This document shows positions 50,364 to 59,106 of a stretch of DNA of 64,000 nt, piece by piece. The notes under the pieces are model-generated. The model made no database searches. It had not been told where the DNA came from and worked only from the letters and a program-made list of their open reading frames with translations. This stretch comes from Scybalomonas sp905214925. GTDB taxonomy: Bacteria > Bacillota > Clostridia > Lachnospirales > Lachnospiraceae. Location: positions 1 through 64,000 of the forward strand of contig CAJMOB010000010.1 of the NCBI GenBank assembly GCA_905214925.1. Direction: 5' to 3'. Position 1 is the stretch's first letter. Each line of letters opens with the position of its first letter. The position numbers were made by a program, and so were the translations under genes.

Positions 50364-51926
50364 ATGGCAGAGTATATTTTAGAAATGAATCATATTATAA
50401 AAGCTTTTTCAGGGGTAAAGGCATTAGATGATGTAAATCTAAAAGTAAAAAAAGGAGAAATTCATGCGCTGTGTGGAGAAAATGGAGCAGGAAAATCTAC
50501 CTTGATGAATGTATTATCAGGAGTTTATCCATATGGTAGTTATGAAGGGGATATTATTTATAAGGGAGAGAAGTGTCAGTTTCATAACATTAAAGATAGT
50601 GAGGCAAAAGGTATCGTTATTATTCACCAAGAGTTGGCGTTAAGTCCCTATCTTTCTATTGCAGAAAATGTCTTTATGGGAAATGAGCAAACAAGAGTAA
50701 AAGGGGTTATTAATTGGGTAGATACGAGAAGTAAGGCAAAAGAAGTTTTAAGACATGTAGGACTTCAAAATGAAGATATTAGCACACCTGTCAATTCATT
50801 AGGTGTTGGGAAACAACAATTAATTGAAATTGCAAAAGCAATGGCAAAAAATGTGGAGCTTTTAATTCTAGATGAACCAACTGCAGCATTAAATGATGAA
50901 GAATCGGCCCAGTTACTAGGCATTATGCTGGAGCTAAAGAAAAAAGGCGTGACCTCTATTATTATTTCTCATAAATTAAATGAAATTAGCTATGTGGCAG
51001 ATGCTATCACAGTGATTCGAGATGGGCATACAATCGAGACGTTACAAAAAGGAGTGGATGATTTCACAGAGGATCGCATTATTAAAGGAATGGTCGGTCG
51101 TGAACTGACTAATCGTTATCCAGAAAGAACCAATTGTAAAATTGGAGAAACCATATTGGAAGTAAAAAACTGGAATGTATATCATCCTGAAATTACAGAA
51201 AAGCAGATACTAAAGGATATTAATATAAAAGTATGCGCAGGGGAAGTGGTTGGTTTAGCAGGTCTTATGGGGGCAGGAAGAACAGAATTTGCTATGAGTT
51301 TATTTGGCCATTCCTATGGTCAAAAAATTAGTGGCGAAGTTTATATGCATGGTCAAAAAGTAAGTACAAAAACGGTAAAAGAAGCGATTGATCATAAGAT
51401 TGCGTATACATCAGAAGACAGAAAGACATATGGACTTGTTTTGATTGATGACATTAAGAAAAATATGACAATGGCGTCGTTACGAAATTATTTTTCAAAG
51501 CACCAAATTGTGGATAAAAATCAAGAGATTTTATCCGCGGAAGAGTATCAAAAGAGAATGAATATAAAGGCGACTTCTATTAATCAAACAGTCAGTGCTC
51601 TTTCTGGTGGAAATCAACAAAAAGTAGTACTTGCAAAATGGATCTTAACACAGCCTGATGTGTTAATTCTAGATGAACCAACTCGCGGAATTGATGTTGG
51701 TGCAAAATACGAAATCTATTGTGTTATGAATGAGCTGGCAAAGCAAGGAAAGGCGGTTGTTATTATTTCTTCTGAAATGCCTGAATTAATTGGTACTTGT
51801 GATCGTATTTATGTACTCAATGAAGGAGAAGTTGCAGGAGAGTTACAGAAGGGAATGTTAACACAGGAAAATATTATGAAATGCATTATGTCCCATAATA
51901 ATAAAAAGTCAAAAATGGCAGAATAG
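50364..51926 (+). CDS. Sugar ABC transporter ATPase, GguA/XylG-like
   Basis: 520 residues with two fused ATPase domains. First half: Walker A GENGAGKST, signature-like LGVGKQQL, Walker B LLILDEPTAAL. Second half: degenerate Walker A GLMGAGRTE, signature LSGGNQQK, Walker B VLILDEPTRGID. This asymmetry is typical of the CUT2 family. Starts 93 bp after the binding protein, 11 bp before the permease. Confidence 0.94.
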   Translation: MAEYILEMNHIIKAFSGVKALDDVNLKVKKGEIHALCGENGAGKSTLMNVLSGVYPYGSYEGDIIYKGEKCQFHNIKDSEAKGIVIIHQELALSPYLSIAENVFMGNEQTRVKGVINWVDTRSKAKEVLRHVGLQNEDISTPVNSLGVGKQQLIEIAKAMAKNVELLILDEPTAALNDEESAQLLGIMLELKKKGVTSIIISHKLNEISYVADAITVIRDGHTIETLQKGVDDFTEDRIIKGMVGRELTNRYPERTNCKIGETILEVKNWNVYHPEITEKQILKDINIKVCAGEVVGLAGLMGAGRTEFAMSLFGHSYGQKISGEVYMHGQKVSTKTVKEAIDHKIAYTSEDRKTYGLVLIDDIKKNMTMASLRNYFSKHQIVDKNQEILSAEEYQKRMNIKATSINQTVSALSGGNQQKVVLAKWILTQPDVLILDEPTRGIDVGAKYEIYCVMNELAKQGKAVVIISSEMPELIGTCDRIYVLNEGEVAGELQKGMLTQENIMKCIMSHNNKKSKMAE

Positions 51927-51937
51927 AAAGGAGAAAA

Positions 51938-53107
51938 ATGGTGATGAATGAACAGAAAAAATATAAAAATCTGGATCTTAGATCTTATGGGATGGTAGCC
52001 GCTCTTGTTTTCATTTTTGGTCTATTTTATTTCTTATCCAATGGAGCCAATGCAACACCGAGCAATATCAATAACTTAATTATGCAAAATGGCTACATTA
52101 TTATTTTGGCAACGGGTATGCTTCTATGTGTGTTGACAGGAAATATTGATCTTGGTGTAGGTTCAGTGGTAGCTCTTTGTGCAGCTTCTGCTGGTAAGCT
52201 TGTGATGGAACAAGGATGGCCAGTACCGTTGGCATGGCTTATCGCACTTTTCATTGGATTTGTTGTTGGATTGTTTGCAGCTTTTTTTATTGCATATTTA
52301 AGCATTCCTCCTTTTGTTGTAACACTGGCAACTATGTTAATGGGACGTGGACTTACTTATACTATGTTAGCTTCTCAGACAGTTGGTCCTCTTCCAAAAA
52401 GCTATACACAAATAGGAGCTGGTTTTTTACCGAATATTAAAGTTGGAGGAATTGATGCTGTCTGCGTAATCGTAGCTATTATAGCTACCGTATTAATTGT
52501 TATTTCAGAATATAATCAAATTCGTACGAATAAAAAATATGGATTTGCAAATGTATATCCGTGGCAACTAATCATTAAAAATATAGTAATCTTGGCTATT
52601 CTCTGGTTTTTCTTTCTTAGCCTTGGGCGTAAAAGTGGAATTCCAATTCAGCTTGTAGTGGCAGGTGTCATTGTGGCTCTTTATCAGTTCATTACGAGTA
52701 AGACAGTGGCAGGGCGTCAGATTTATGCCCTAGGTGGAAATGCAAAAGCAGCTCGTCTTTCTGGCATCAATACAAAAAAGGTTTTCTTTTGGATTTATGT
52801 TAATATGGGACTCTTATCAGCAGTGGCAGGTATTATTCTTTCTGCAAGACAAGGGGCAGCAAATCCTAAAATGGGAGATGGTGTTGAATTAGATGCCATT
52901 GGTGCTTGTTATATTGGCGGTGCAGCAGCAGCAGGTGGTGTTGGTACTGTTATGGGGGCTGTAATTGGAGCTCTTGTTATGGGCGTTTTAAATAATGGTA
53001 TGTCAATCATTGGACTTCCAACAGATTTTCAAAAGGTGGTAAAAGGAGCAGTATTATTAGGAGCTGTTACATTAGATGTTCTTTCTAAAAAGAGGAAAGA
53101 AGCATAA
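51938..53107 (+). CDS. Sugar ABC transporter permease, GguB/XylH-like
   Basis: 389 residues, about ten hydrophobic segments. ILATGMLLCVLTGNIDLGVG and YALGGNAKAARLSGINTKK are the CUT2 permease signatures. Completes the importer. ATG 51938 and ATG 51944 are both possible; AAAGGAG lies 4 or 10 bases away. Confidence 0.93.
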   Translation: MVMNEQKKYKNLDLRSYGMVAALVFIFGLFYFLSNGANATPSNINNLIMQNGYIIILATGMLLCVLTGNIDLGVGSVVALCAASAGKLVMEQGWPVPLAWLIALFIGFVVGLFAAFFIAYLSIPPFVVTLATMLMGRGLTYTMLASQTVGPLPKSYTQIGAGFLPNIKVGGIDAVCVIVAIIATVLIVISEYNQIRTNKKYGFANVYPWQLIIKNIVILAILWFFFLSLGRKSGIPIQLVVAGVIVALYQFITSKTVAGRQIYALGGNAKAARLSGINTKKVFFWIYVNMGLLSAVAGIILSARQGAANPKMGDGVELDAIGACYIGGAAAAGGVGTVMGAVIGALVMGVLNNGMSIIGLPTDFQKVVKGAVLLGAVTLDVLSKKRKEA

Positions 53108-53225
53108 TATTTTAAGATTTCTTTATAGAATAATGAGATAGGATAGTGTAAGAAAATACATATAGAAGTAATTCTATATAGAAAAAAATACAAAGCAGAG
53201 ATAAAAGTTAGTATTATTAGCATTG

Positions 53226-53268
53226 AAAAATGTGAGAAATTCTAGTTGTGTATTTCTCACATTTTTAT
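53226..53268 (+). terminator. Terminator of the sugar ABC operon
   Basis: A 15-bp perfect stem, AAAAATGTGAGAAAT / ATTTCTCACATTTTT. Confidence 0.88.
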
Positions 53269-53274
53269 ATTATA

Positions 53275-53328
53275 ATTGTAAACCTAAAATAAAAAATAGT
53301 TTATAATTATGGAAAGATAGAGTATACT
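53275..53328 (+). promoter_or_regulatory. BirA operator and promoter of the biotin operon
   Basis: ATTGTAAAC (53275-53283), 15 bp, GTTTATAAT (53299-53307): the dyad fits the Firmicutes BirA-box pattern TTGTAAAC-N15-GTTTACAA with one mismatch in the arms. TATACT (53323-53328) is the likely -10, and the right arm covers the -35 position, so binding would block transcription. Confidence 0.75.
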
Positions 53329-53354
53329 TTCTATAAAAAGAAAGGAAGCTGCAT

Positions 53355-54332
53355 ATGAGTTTAAAAGAGAAAGTTTTATTATTATTGAAAAAAAGAGAAG
53401 GCGAATTTTTATCAGGCCAAGAGATTGCTCTACAATTAGAAGTAACAAGAGCGGGTGTTTGGAAAGCGATAAAGGCATTACAAGAAGAAGGATATCCTAT
53501 TGAGGCAGTAACAAATCGGGGGTATGCATTACAGAGTATGCCAGATATTTTATCAGCAGTAGGAATTGAACAAGAATTATCAGAAGATAGTAAGCAATTG
53601 CACATTCAAGTGGAGAAGGTACTAGATTCTACCAATACAAGATTGAAACAGATGGTAACCGAAGGGGAAACAAGAGATATGGTGTTACTAGCAGAAGAGC
53701 AGACAGGAGGGCGAGGTCGCTTTGGACGAGTCTTTTTTTCGCCACAAGGTACGGGACTTTATATGAGTTTTTTATTGCATCCACAACTGCACTATAGTGA
53801 GGGAGAACTTTTGACCACAGCGGCAGCGGTGGCAGTTGCAAAAGCTCTTGAAAAAATAAGTGGAGAGGAAGCACAGATTAAGTGGGTAAATGATGTTTGG
53901 GTAGGTGGAAGAAAAGTATCTGGTATTTTAACAGAAGCCTCCACATCTTTAGAGTCTGGACAATTAGAATATGCCATTATTGGGATAGGGATTAATGTAA
54001 AAGAACCAGTAGATGGTTTTCCTGAGGAGTTAAAAGATATCGCTCGTTCGGTATTTCCAAATACGATAAAGAAAGAAAACTTAAGAAATCAATTGGCAGG
54101 GGAGATTATTAATCAATTTATGGCATATTATAAGGAACTTCGAAAAAAGGAGTTTTTTAAAGAGTATAAAGAACGTTCCTTTGTGATTGGAAAAGAAATT
54201 TCTGTGTTACGAGCTGGAATGACAAGAAAGGCAAGGGCGTTAGAAATTGATGATCACTGCCATTTAAAAGTGCAATATGAAGACGGAACGATTGAATATT
54301 TATCAAGTGGAGAGATTAGTATTCGACTATAG
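53355..54332 (+). CDS. birA: Biotin-protein ligase and biotin operon repressor BirA
   Basis: 325 residues. N-terminal winged HTH (FLSGQEIALQLEVTRAGVWK) marks the bifunctional regulator class. Catalytic domain: TGGRGRFGRVFFSPQG for bio-AMP formation and IKWVNDVWVGGRKVSGIL. C-terminal SH3-like domain. Attaches biotin to carboxylases and represses the operon when bound to bio-AMP. AAAGGAAG ribosome site. Confidence 0.95.
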   Translation: MSLKEKVLLLLKKREGEFLSGQEIALQLEVTRAGVWKAIKALQEEGYPIEAVTNRGYALQSMPDILSAVGIEQELSEDSKQLHIQVEKVLDSTNTRLKQMVTEGETRDMVLLAEEQTGGRGRFGRVFFSPQGTGLYMSFLLHPQLHYSEGELLTTAAAVAVAKALEKISGEEAQIKWVNDVWVGGRKVSGILTEASTSLESGQLEYAIIGIGINVKEPVDGFPEELKDIARSVFPNTIKKENLRNQLAGEIINQFMAYYKELRKKEFFKEYKERSFVIGKEISVLRAGMTRKARALEIDDHCHLKVQYEDGTIEYLSSGEISIRL

Positions 54333-54347
54333 GGAAAGGAGGATGAA

Positions 54348-54905
54348 ATGAATCGAACAAGAAATATGGTTTTATGTGCGATGTTTACGGTATTAGTTGC
54401 CATTGGTGCTTTTATTCGAGTGCCAGTGCCAGTAGTACCATTTACTTTACAAGTGTTGTTTACGACATTAGCAGGACTCGTTTTAGGACCGAAATTAGGA
54501 GCCATGAGTGTGGCTTTATATGTAGCACTTGGATTACTGGGTCTTCCAATTTTTGCATCAGGTGGAGGGATTGGGTATGTGTTTCAGCCAACCTTTGGAT
54601 ATTTAATCGGATTTATTATTGGAACTTATGTAACGGGTTATATTGCCTATCAAGAAGAAAATCCATCGAGAAAGCGTCTGCTTGTGGCATGCCTTTTAGG
54701 ACTTTTTATCATTTATTTTTGTGGGACAAGTTATTATTGGTTTATTATGACTTTTTATTTGAAATCACAGATGGGATTATGGACATTATTTTTTTATTGT
54801 GTTCTTTTATCCGCACCAGGAGATATTTTTCTTTGTTTTGTAACCGCTAGTTTTGGAAAACGCCTACTTCCAATGATAAGAAGAGAGATAGAGATAGGAG
54901 GATAA
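54348..54905 (+). CDS. bioY: Biotin transporter S-component BioY
   Basis: 185-residue membrane protein with six hydrophobic segments. GLLGLPIFASGGGIGYVFQP and GYLIGFIIG are BioY hallmarks. Imports biotin, most likely with the EcfA1A2T module at 41-43.5 kb because no dedicated ATPase is nearby. AAAGGAGG ribosome site, 3 bp before bioB. Confidence 0.95.
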   Translation: MNRTRNMVLCAMFTVLVAIGAFIRVPVPVVPFTLQVLFTTLAGLVLGPKLGAMSVALYVALGLLGLPIFASGGGIGYVFQPTFGYLIGFIIGTYVTGYIAYQEENPSRKRLLVACLLGLFIIYFCGTSYYWFIMTFYLKSQMGLWTLFFYCVLLSAPGDIFLCFVTASFGKRLLPMIRREIEIGG

Positions 54906-54908
54906 AGA

Positions 54909-55910
54909 ATGGATTTTGTAGAGCAATTAAAACAAGAAGTATTAAAGGGAAAACAGATTGGAAGAGAAGAAGCATTACGTCTTTATGAAGCACCATTAGA
55001 AAGCCTTTGTAAAGCAGCCGATGAAATAAGAGAATATTTTTGTCAAGATGTATTTGATATTTGTACGATTATCAATGGAAAGAGTGGAAGGTGTTCTGAG
55101 GACTGTAAATATTGTGCACAATCAGTTCATTATCCAACAACAGTAGAGGAATATCCATTACTAGGACGAGAAGAGATTGTCAAACAGGCAAAATATAATG
55201 ATGAAAAGGGTGTTTTACGTTATTCTATTGTGACGTCAGGAAGAACGCTATCAGAGAAAGAGGTAGAGGAAGTTTGTGAAACCGTAAGACAGATACGGAA
55301 AGAAACCGATATTGAAGTTTGTGTTTCATTAGGACTTTTAAAAGAGGCGCAATTTCAGAAATTAAAAAAAGCAGGAGTTAGCAGAATCCATAATAATTTG
55401 GAAACGTCAAAAAGAAATTTTCCAAACATTTGTACGACTCATACTTATGAAGAGAAAATAAAAGCCATTCGTTCCGCAAAGAATGTTGGGTTAGAAGTCT
55501 GTAGTGGTGGCATTTTAGGTCTTGGAGAAACCGTAGAAGATCGCATTGATCTAGCACTTGCTATTCGAGAACTAGGGATTTACTCTATGCCAGTCAATAT
55601 ACTAAATCCGATTGCAGGAACTCCATATGAAGGAGAGGAGACCTTAACGGTAGAGGAAGTTAGAAGAAGCGTTGCGGTCTTTCGTTTTTTACTTCCCAAC
55701 GCATCTATTCGTCTAGCAGGAGGCAGAGGGTTATTAGAGGATAAAGGAAGAAGTTGTTTTACTTCTGGAGCCAATGCAGTTATTTCTGGCGATATGTTAA
55801 CAACAGCAGGAATTACAGTGGATACTGATTTAAAAATGATAGAAGAACTAGGATATCGAAAGGAACTTTGGAATGGAACGAGGGATTTTTATAACGGGGA
55901 CAGGGACTGA
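54909..55910 (+). CDS. bioB: Biotin synthase
   Basis: 333-residue radical-SAM enzyme inserting sulfur into dethiobiotin. The cluster motif is CSEDCKYC (C62, C66, C69); downstream NLETSKRNFPNICTTHTY and the [2Fe-2S]-region Arg motif SIRLAGGR are present. Its end overlaps bioD by 38 bp. Confidence 0.96.
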   Translation: MDFVEQLKQEVLKGKQIGREEALRLYEAPLESLCKAADEIREYFCQDVFDICTIINGKSGRCSEDCKYCAQSVHYPTTVEEYPLLGREEIVKQAKYNDEKGVLRYSIVTSGRTLSEKEVEEVCETVRQIRKETDIEVCVSLGLLKEAQFQKLKKAGVSRIHNNLETSKRNFPNICTTHTYEEKIKAIRSAKNVGLEVCSGGILGLGETVEDRIDLALAIRELGIYSMPVNILNPIAGTPYEGEETLTVEEVRRSVAVFRFLLPNASIRLAGGRGLLEDKGRSCFTSGANAVISGDMLTTAGITVDTDLKMIEELGYRKELWNGTRDFYNGDRD

Positions 55911-56541
55911 TGTAGGGAAGACTTATGTGACTGCGCTTCTTGTAAAGAAATTAAAAGAGCTTGGAATTTCCGTTGGCTATTATAAAGGAGCGATTAGTGG
56001 AGCTGATTGTATTACTAGTAGTGATGCTGGTTATGTAAAAAAAGTAGCAGAATTAGAGCAAGATGGAAATACCTTAGTTTCTTATTTGTATCAAAATGCA
56101 GTTTCTCCACATCTTGCAGCAAAGTTAGAAGGAAATCCTGTGGAATTAAAAAAAGTAAAAGAAGATTTCCAAAAGGTATCAAAACAATACGAGTTTGTTG
56201 TTATGGAGGGAAGTGGCGGAATTGTCTGCCCTATTCGTTATGATGAGACAGAGCATATCTTTTTAGAGGATTTTATAAAAACTTTACATCTCGATACACT
56301 TTTAGTAGCAGATGCAGGACTTGGTACGATTAATGCAGTTGTTTTAACTGTCCAATATTTGCGTCAAAGAGGAATTGGGATACAAGGAATTTTTATCAAT
56401 CGCTATACAGGGAATCCAATGGAAGAAGATAATGTAAAAATGATTGAGGAATTAACAGGTGTTCCTATACTTGGGCTGATTTCACCAAATGCTAATGAAT
56501 TATTATTAAAAGAAGGGGCAATTCAAAAAATATTACGATAG
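55873..56541 (+). CDS. bioD: Dethiobiotin synthetase
   Basis: 222 residues. P-loop GTGTDVGKTYVT near the N terminus, YYKGAISGA, VVMEGSGGIVCPI. Closes the ureido ring of dethiobiotin with ATP and CO2. The start lies inside bioB in another frame and has AAAGGAA 7 bases upstream, so the 38-bp overlap appears genuine. Confidence 0.94.
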   Translation: MERGIFITGTGTDVGKTYVTALLVKKLKELGISVGYYKGAISGADCITSSDAGYVKKVAELEQDGNTLVSYLYQNAVSPHLAAKLEGNPVELKKVKEDFQKVSKQYEFVVMEGSGGIVCPIRYDETEHIFLEDFIKTLHLDTLLVADAGLGTINAVVLTVQYLRQRGIGIQGIFINRYTGNPMEEDNVKMIEELTGVPILGLISPNANELLLKEGAIQKILR

Positions 56542-56551
56542 GAGAAGACAT

Positions 56552-57901
56552 ATGACATTAGAAGAAAAAGATTTAAAATACATATGGCACCCTTGTTCTC
56601 AGATGAAAGATTACGAAGAGTTGCCACCTATTATTATTGATAAGGGACAAGGAATTTATCTTTATGATAAAAATGGAAAGGAATATATGGATATTGTGAG
56701 TTCTTGGTGGTGCAATCTGCTTGGACATTGCAATCCAGTTATCAATCAAGCGATAAAAGAACAGTTAGATCGTTTAGAACACGTTATTTTTGCTAACTTT
56801 TCTCACGAGGGAGCGATTGAACTTTGCGAACAGCTCATCAAAAGTATTCCAAAAGGATTGACCAAATTTAATTTTTCGGATAATGGTTCAGGAGCTGTGG
56901 AGTGTGCATTAAAAATGGCATTTCAATATCAGTATCAGATGGGGAAAAAGAAAAAACAAAAATTTTTCTGTTTAACTGATGGATATCATGGGGAAACAAT
57001 AGGGGCACTTTCCGTGGGAGCCATGGACTTATATGCCAAAATATACCGTCCTATGCTAATGGATACGATTCAAATTGAAGCACCAGATTGCTATCGTTGT
57101 CCCTATGGAAAAACAAGGGATAACTGTGAAGCAGAATGTTTTATAAAGGCGGAAAAAGCATTTGAACAGTATGGAGAGCAGGGGTGCGCCATCATTGTAG
57201 AGCCTTTATTACAAGGAAGTGCAGGCATGAAAATATATCCTCCTCTCTATTTAAAAAAGTTAAGAGCACTCTGTAATCAATACGATGTTTTATTGATTGC
57301 CGATGAAATCGCTACAGGATTTGGAAGGACAGGAAAAATGTTTGCTTGCGATCATGCAGGAATTCCGCCAGATATTATGTGCATTTCAAAAGGGCTAACA
57401 GGTGGATATTTGCCAATGGCAATTACGATAACAACAGAAGAAGTTTATCAAGCTTTTTATGCAGATTATAAAGAGGGAAAAGCCTTTATGCATAGCCATA
57501 CATATAGCGGAAATCCCCTTGGATGTAGTGCGGCGTTAGCCGTTCAAAAAATATTAAAAGAAGATTTCGTTTTAGAGAAAGCAAAGAAAAGAGCGGGCTA
57601 TTTAACGGAGCAATTGAATAATAAGTTGTTAGAACGAGATTATGTAGGAGAAATTCGTCATATTGGATTAATCCATGCCATAGAGCTTGTAGAAGATAAA
57701 AAAACAAAGGGGGGATTTTCAAGTGAAGAACGGGTTGGATATCAAATTTATAAAGAAGCGTTAAAGAATGGATTGTTATTACGTCCTCTTGGCAATGTGT
57801 TGTATTTTAATCCACCATTGATTATTGATGAGGGAGAAATAGATGAAGCCATAAAAAGATGTGTGAAATCCATCGATTCGTATATGGTATCAAGAATTTA
57901 A
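56552..57901 (+). CDS. bioA: Adenosylmethionine-8-amino-7-oxononanoate aminotransferase
   Basis: 449-residue class III PLP aminotransferase. WHPCSQMKDYE at the start is BioA-specific; LIADEIATGFGRTGKMFAC and the PLP Lys in CISKGLTGGYLPMAIT follow. Converts KAPA to DAPA. Last gene of the operon; no bioF, bioC or bioW is present in the window. Confidence 0.95.
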   Translation: MTLEEKDLKYIWHPCSQMKDYEELPPIIIDKGQGIYLYDKNGKEYMDIVSSWWCNLLGHCNPVINQAIKEQLDRLEHVIFANFSHEGAIELCEQLIKSIPKGLTKFNFSDNGSGAVECALKMAFQYQYQMGKKKKQKFFCLTDGYHGETIGALSVGAMDLYAKIYRPMLMDTIQIEAPDCYRCPYGKTRDNCEAECFIKAEKAFEQYGEQGCAIIVEPLLQGSAGMKIYPPLYLKKLRALCNQYDVLLIADEIATGFGRTGKMFACDHAGIPPDIMCISKGLTGGYLPMAITITTEEVYQAFYADYKEGKAFMHSHTYSGNPLGCSAALAVQKILKEDFVLEKAKKRAGYLTEQLNNKLLERDYVGEIRHIGLIHAIELVEDKKTKGGFSSEERVGYQIYKEALKNGLLLRPLGNVLYFNPPLIIDEGEIDEAIKRCVKSIDSYMVSRI

Positions 57902-58025
57902 TATAATACCGAAAGAAAATAGGCAAGATAAGACTTAAAAAAGGCAAGTTAGGGTTTTTTCCTTGCTCCAAATAGAGGGACTTTCTATAATAAGAGTATC
58001 AAAGAAAAAGGGGGATAGGAGAAAA

Positions 58026-58487
58026 ATGGAGCTTAGATGGGAACGAATCCAAGAAGGTAAAGAGGAAATTGTGATTCGAGCTTATAAAATGACAAGATAT
58101 TTAGAAGGGCTGATTCAGCATTTGAAACAATATTCCATAGAGTTATATGGAAAAAAAGGAGATTGCCAATATCGTCTTTCGATCGGAGATATTTATTATA
58201 TGGAAGTGGTGGATGGAAAACTCTTCCTATATGAAAGGGAAGACGTTTATGAAAGTCAGCAGTCATTAAAGGAGTTAGAAAGTCAGCTAAAAAAATTTGG
58301 ATTCGTTAGAATTAGTAAAAGTTGTATTTTAAACTGTAGAAAGTTGAAATATGTAAAAGCGGATAAAAACCATCGAATGAAAGTCTTTTTATTAAATGGA
58401 GAATGTCTCATTGTCAATCGAACTTATTTAGCAAATGTAAAAGCAATGCTCAAAAGGCTAAGCCAAGAAGGAGAGAAGGTATTATGA
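58026..58487 (+). CDS. LytTR-family DNA-binding regulator
   Basis: 153 residues. N-terminal linker region, then a LytTR domain (about 55-150: IYYMEVVDGKLFLYEREDVY, FVRISKSCILNCRKL, MKVFLLNGECLIVNRTYL). No receiver domain. Pairs with the overlapping DUF3021 membrane protein, a common two-gene module in which the membrane protein modulates the regulator. ATG 58026 has ATAGGAG upstream; the open frame to 57963 is rejected. Confidence 0.88.
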   Translation: MELRWERIQEGKEEIVIRAYKMTRYLEGLIQHLKQYSIELYGKKGDCQYRLSIGDIYYMEVVDGKLFLYEREDVYESQQSLKELESQLKKFGFVRISKSCILNCRKLKYVKADKNHRMKVFLLNGECLIVNRTYLANVKAMLKRLSQEGEKVL

Positions 58488-58909
58488 AGCAATTTTTCTT
58501 AGAACGGACAGCGTATATCGGCCTAATTTCAACGCTAGGGATTGTGTTAATGGCTAGTTATTTTTTGATTCTAACTGGAGGAAACGACACTTCATCGTTT
58601 TCTAGTAAATTTTTATTACAATATGTGGGCTTTATTGCATTGATGGAATTATTTGATTTTTTTGTTATCGATCCTGTTAAAATAAAAAAAGGCTGGAAGT
58701 ATTCAAGTGTTATGACAGGATATTTACTAATCTTTTTAGCGATAGGTGTGGTACTTGGTTGGTTTCCAATTCAACCCAAAATAATACTATCTTTTATCCT
58801 CATATTTATTATTATTACGTATGTGATAAATCGATATAGTGTATTGAGGTGGAAAGAAGAAGAGAAAAAATGGAACGAATACATTGAGAAAATAAATCAA
58901 CAAGTATAA
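58484..58909 (+). CDS. DUF3021 membrane protein
   Basis: 141 residues, four hydrophobic segments (YIGLISTLGIVLMASYFLIL, FLLQYVGFIALMELFDFFV, VMTGYLLIFLAIGVVLGWF, IILSFILIFIIITYVI) and a charged C-terminal helix. Overlaps the LytTR gene by 4 bp (ATGA). Presumed partner or antagonist of the LytTR regulator. Confidence 0.82.
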   Translation: MKQFFLERTAYIGLISTLGIVLMASYFLILTGGNDTSSFSSKFLLQYVGFIALMELFDFFVIDPVKIKKGWKYSSVMTGYLLIFLAIGVVLGWFPIQPKIILSFILIFIIITYVINRYSVLRWKEEEKKWNEYIEKINQQV

Positions 58910-58928
58910 GAAAATATGGATTTATAAG

Positions 58929-58966
58929 AAATGAGTCAAACAAAAAGGTGCTTTGGCTCATTTTTT
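58929..58966 (+). terminator. Terminator of the LytTR-DUF3021 pair
   Basis: AAATGAGTCAAA pairs with TTTGGCTCATTT (one G-T/mismatch), followed by T-run. Confidence 0.8.
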
Positions 58967-59106
58967 ATGCTATAATAAAAAATTGTGAATTCTATGAAAA
59001 GATGGAAAGACATTATCTTTATTAAAATAGGATAAGCGAAAAAGGTGATAAAGAAACATTTTTTCGTAGACTCCAATAAAAAATAAATAATAGAAAGGAA
59101 AAAAAC

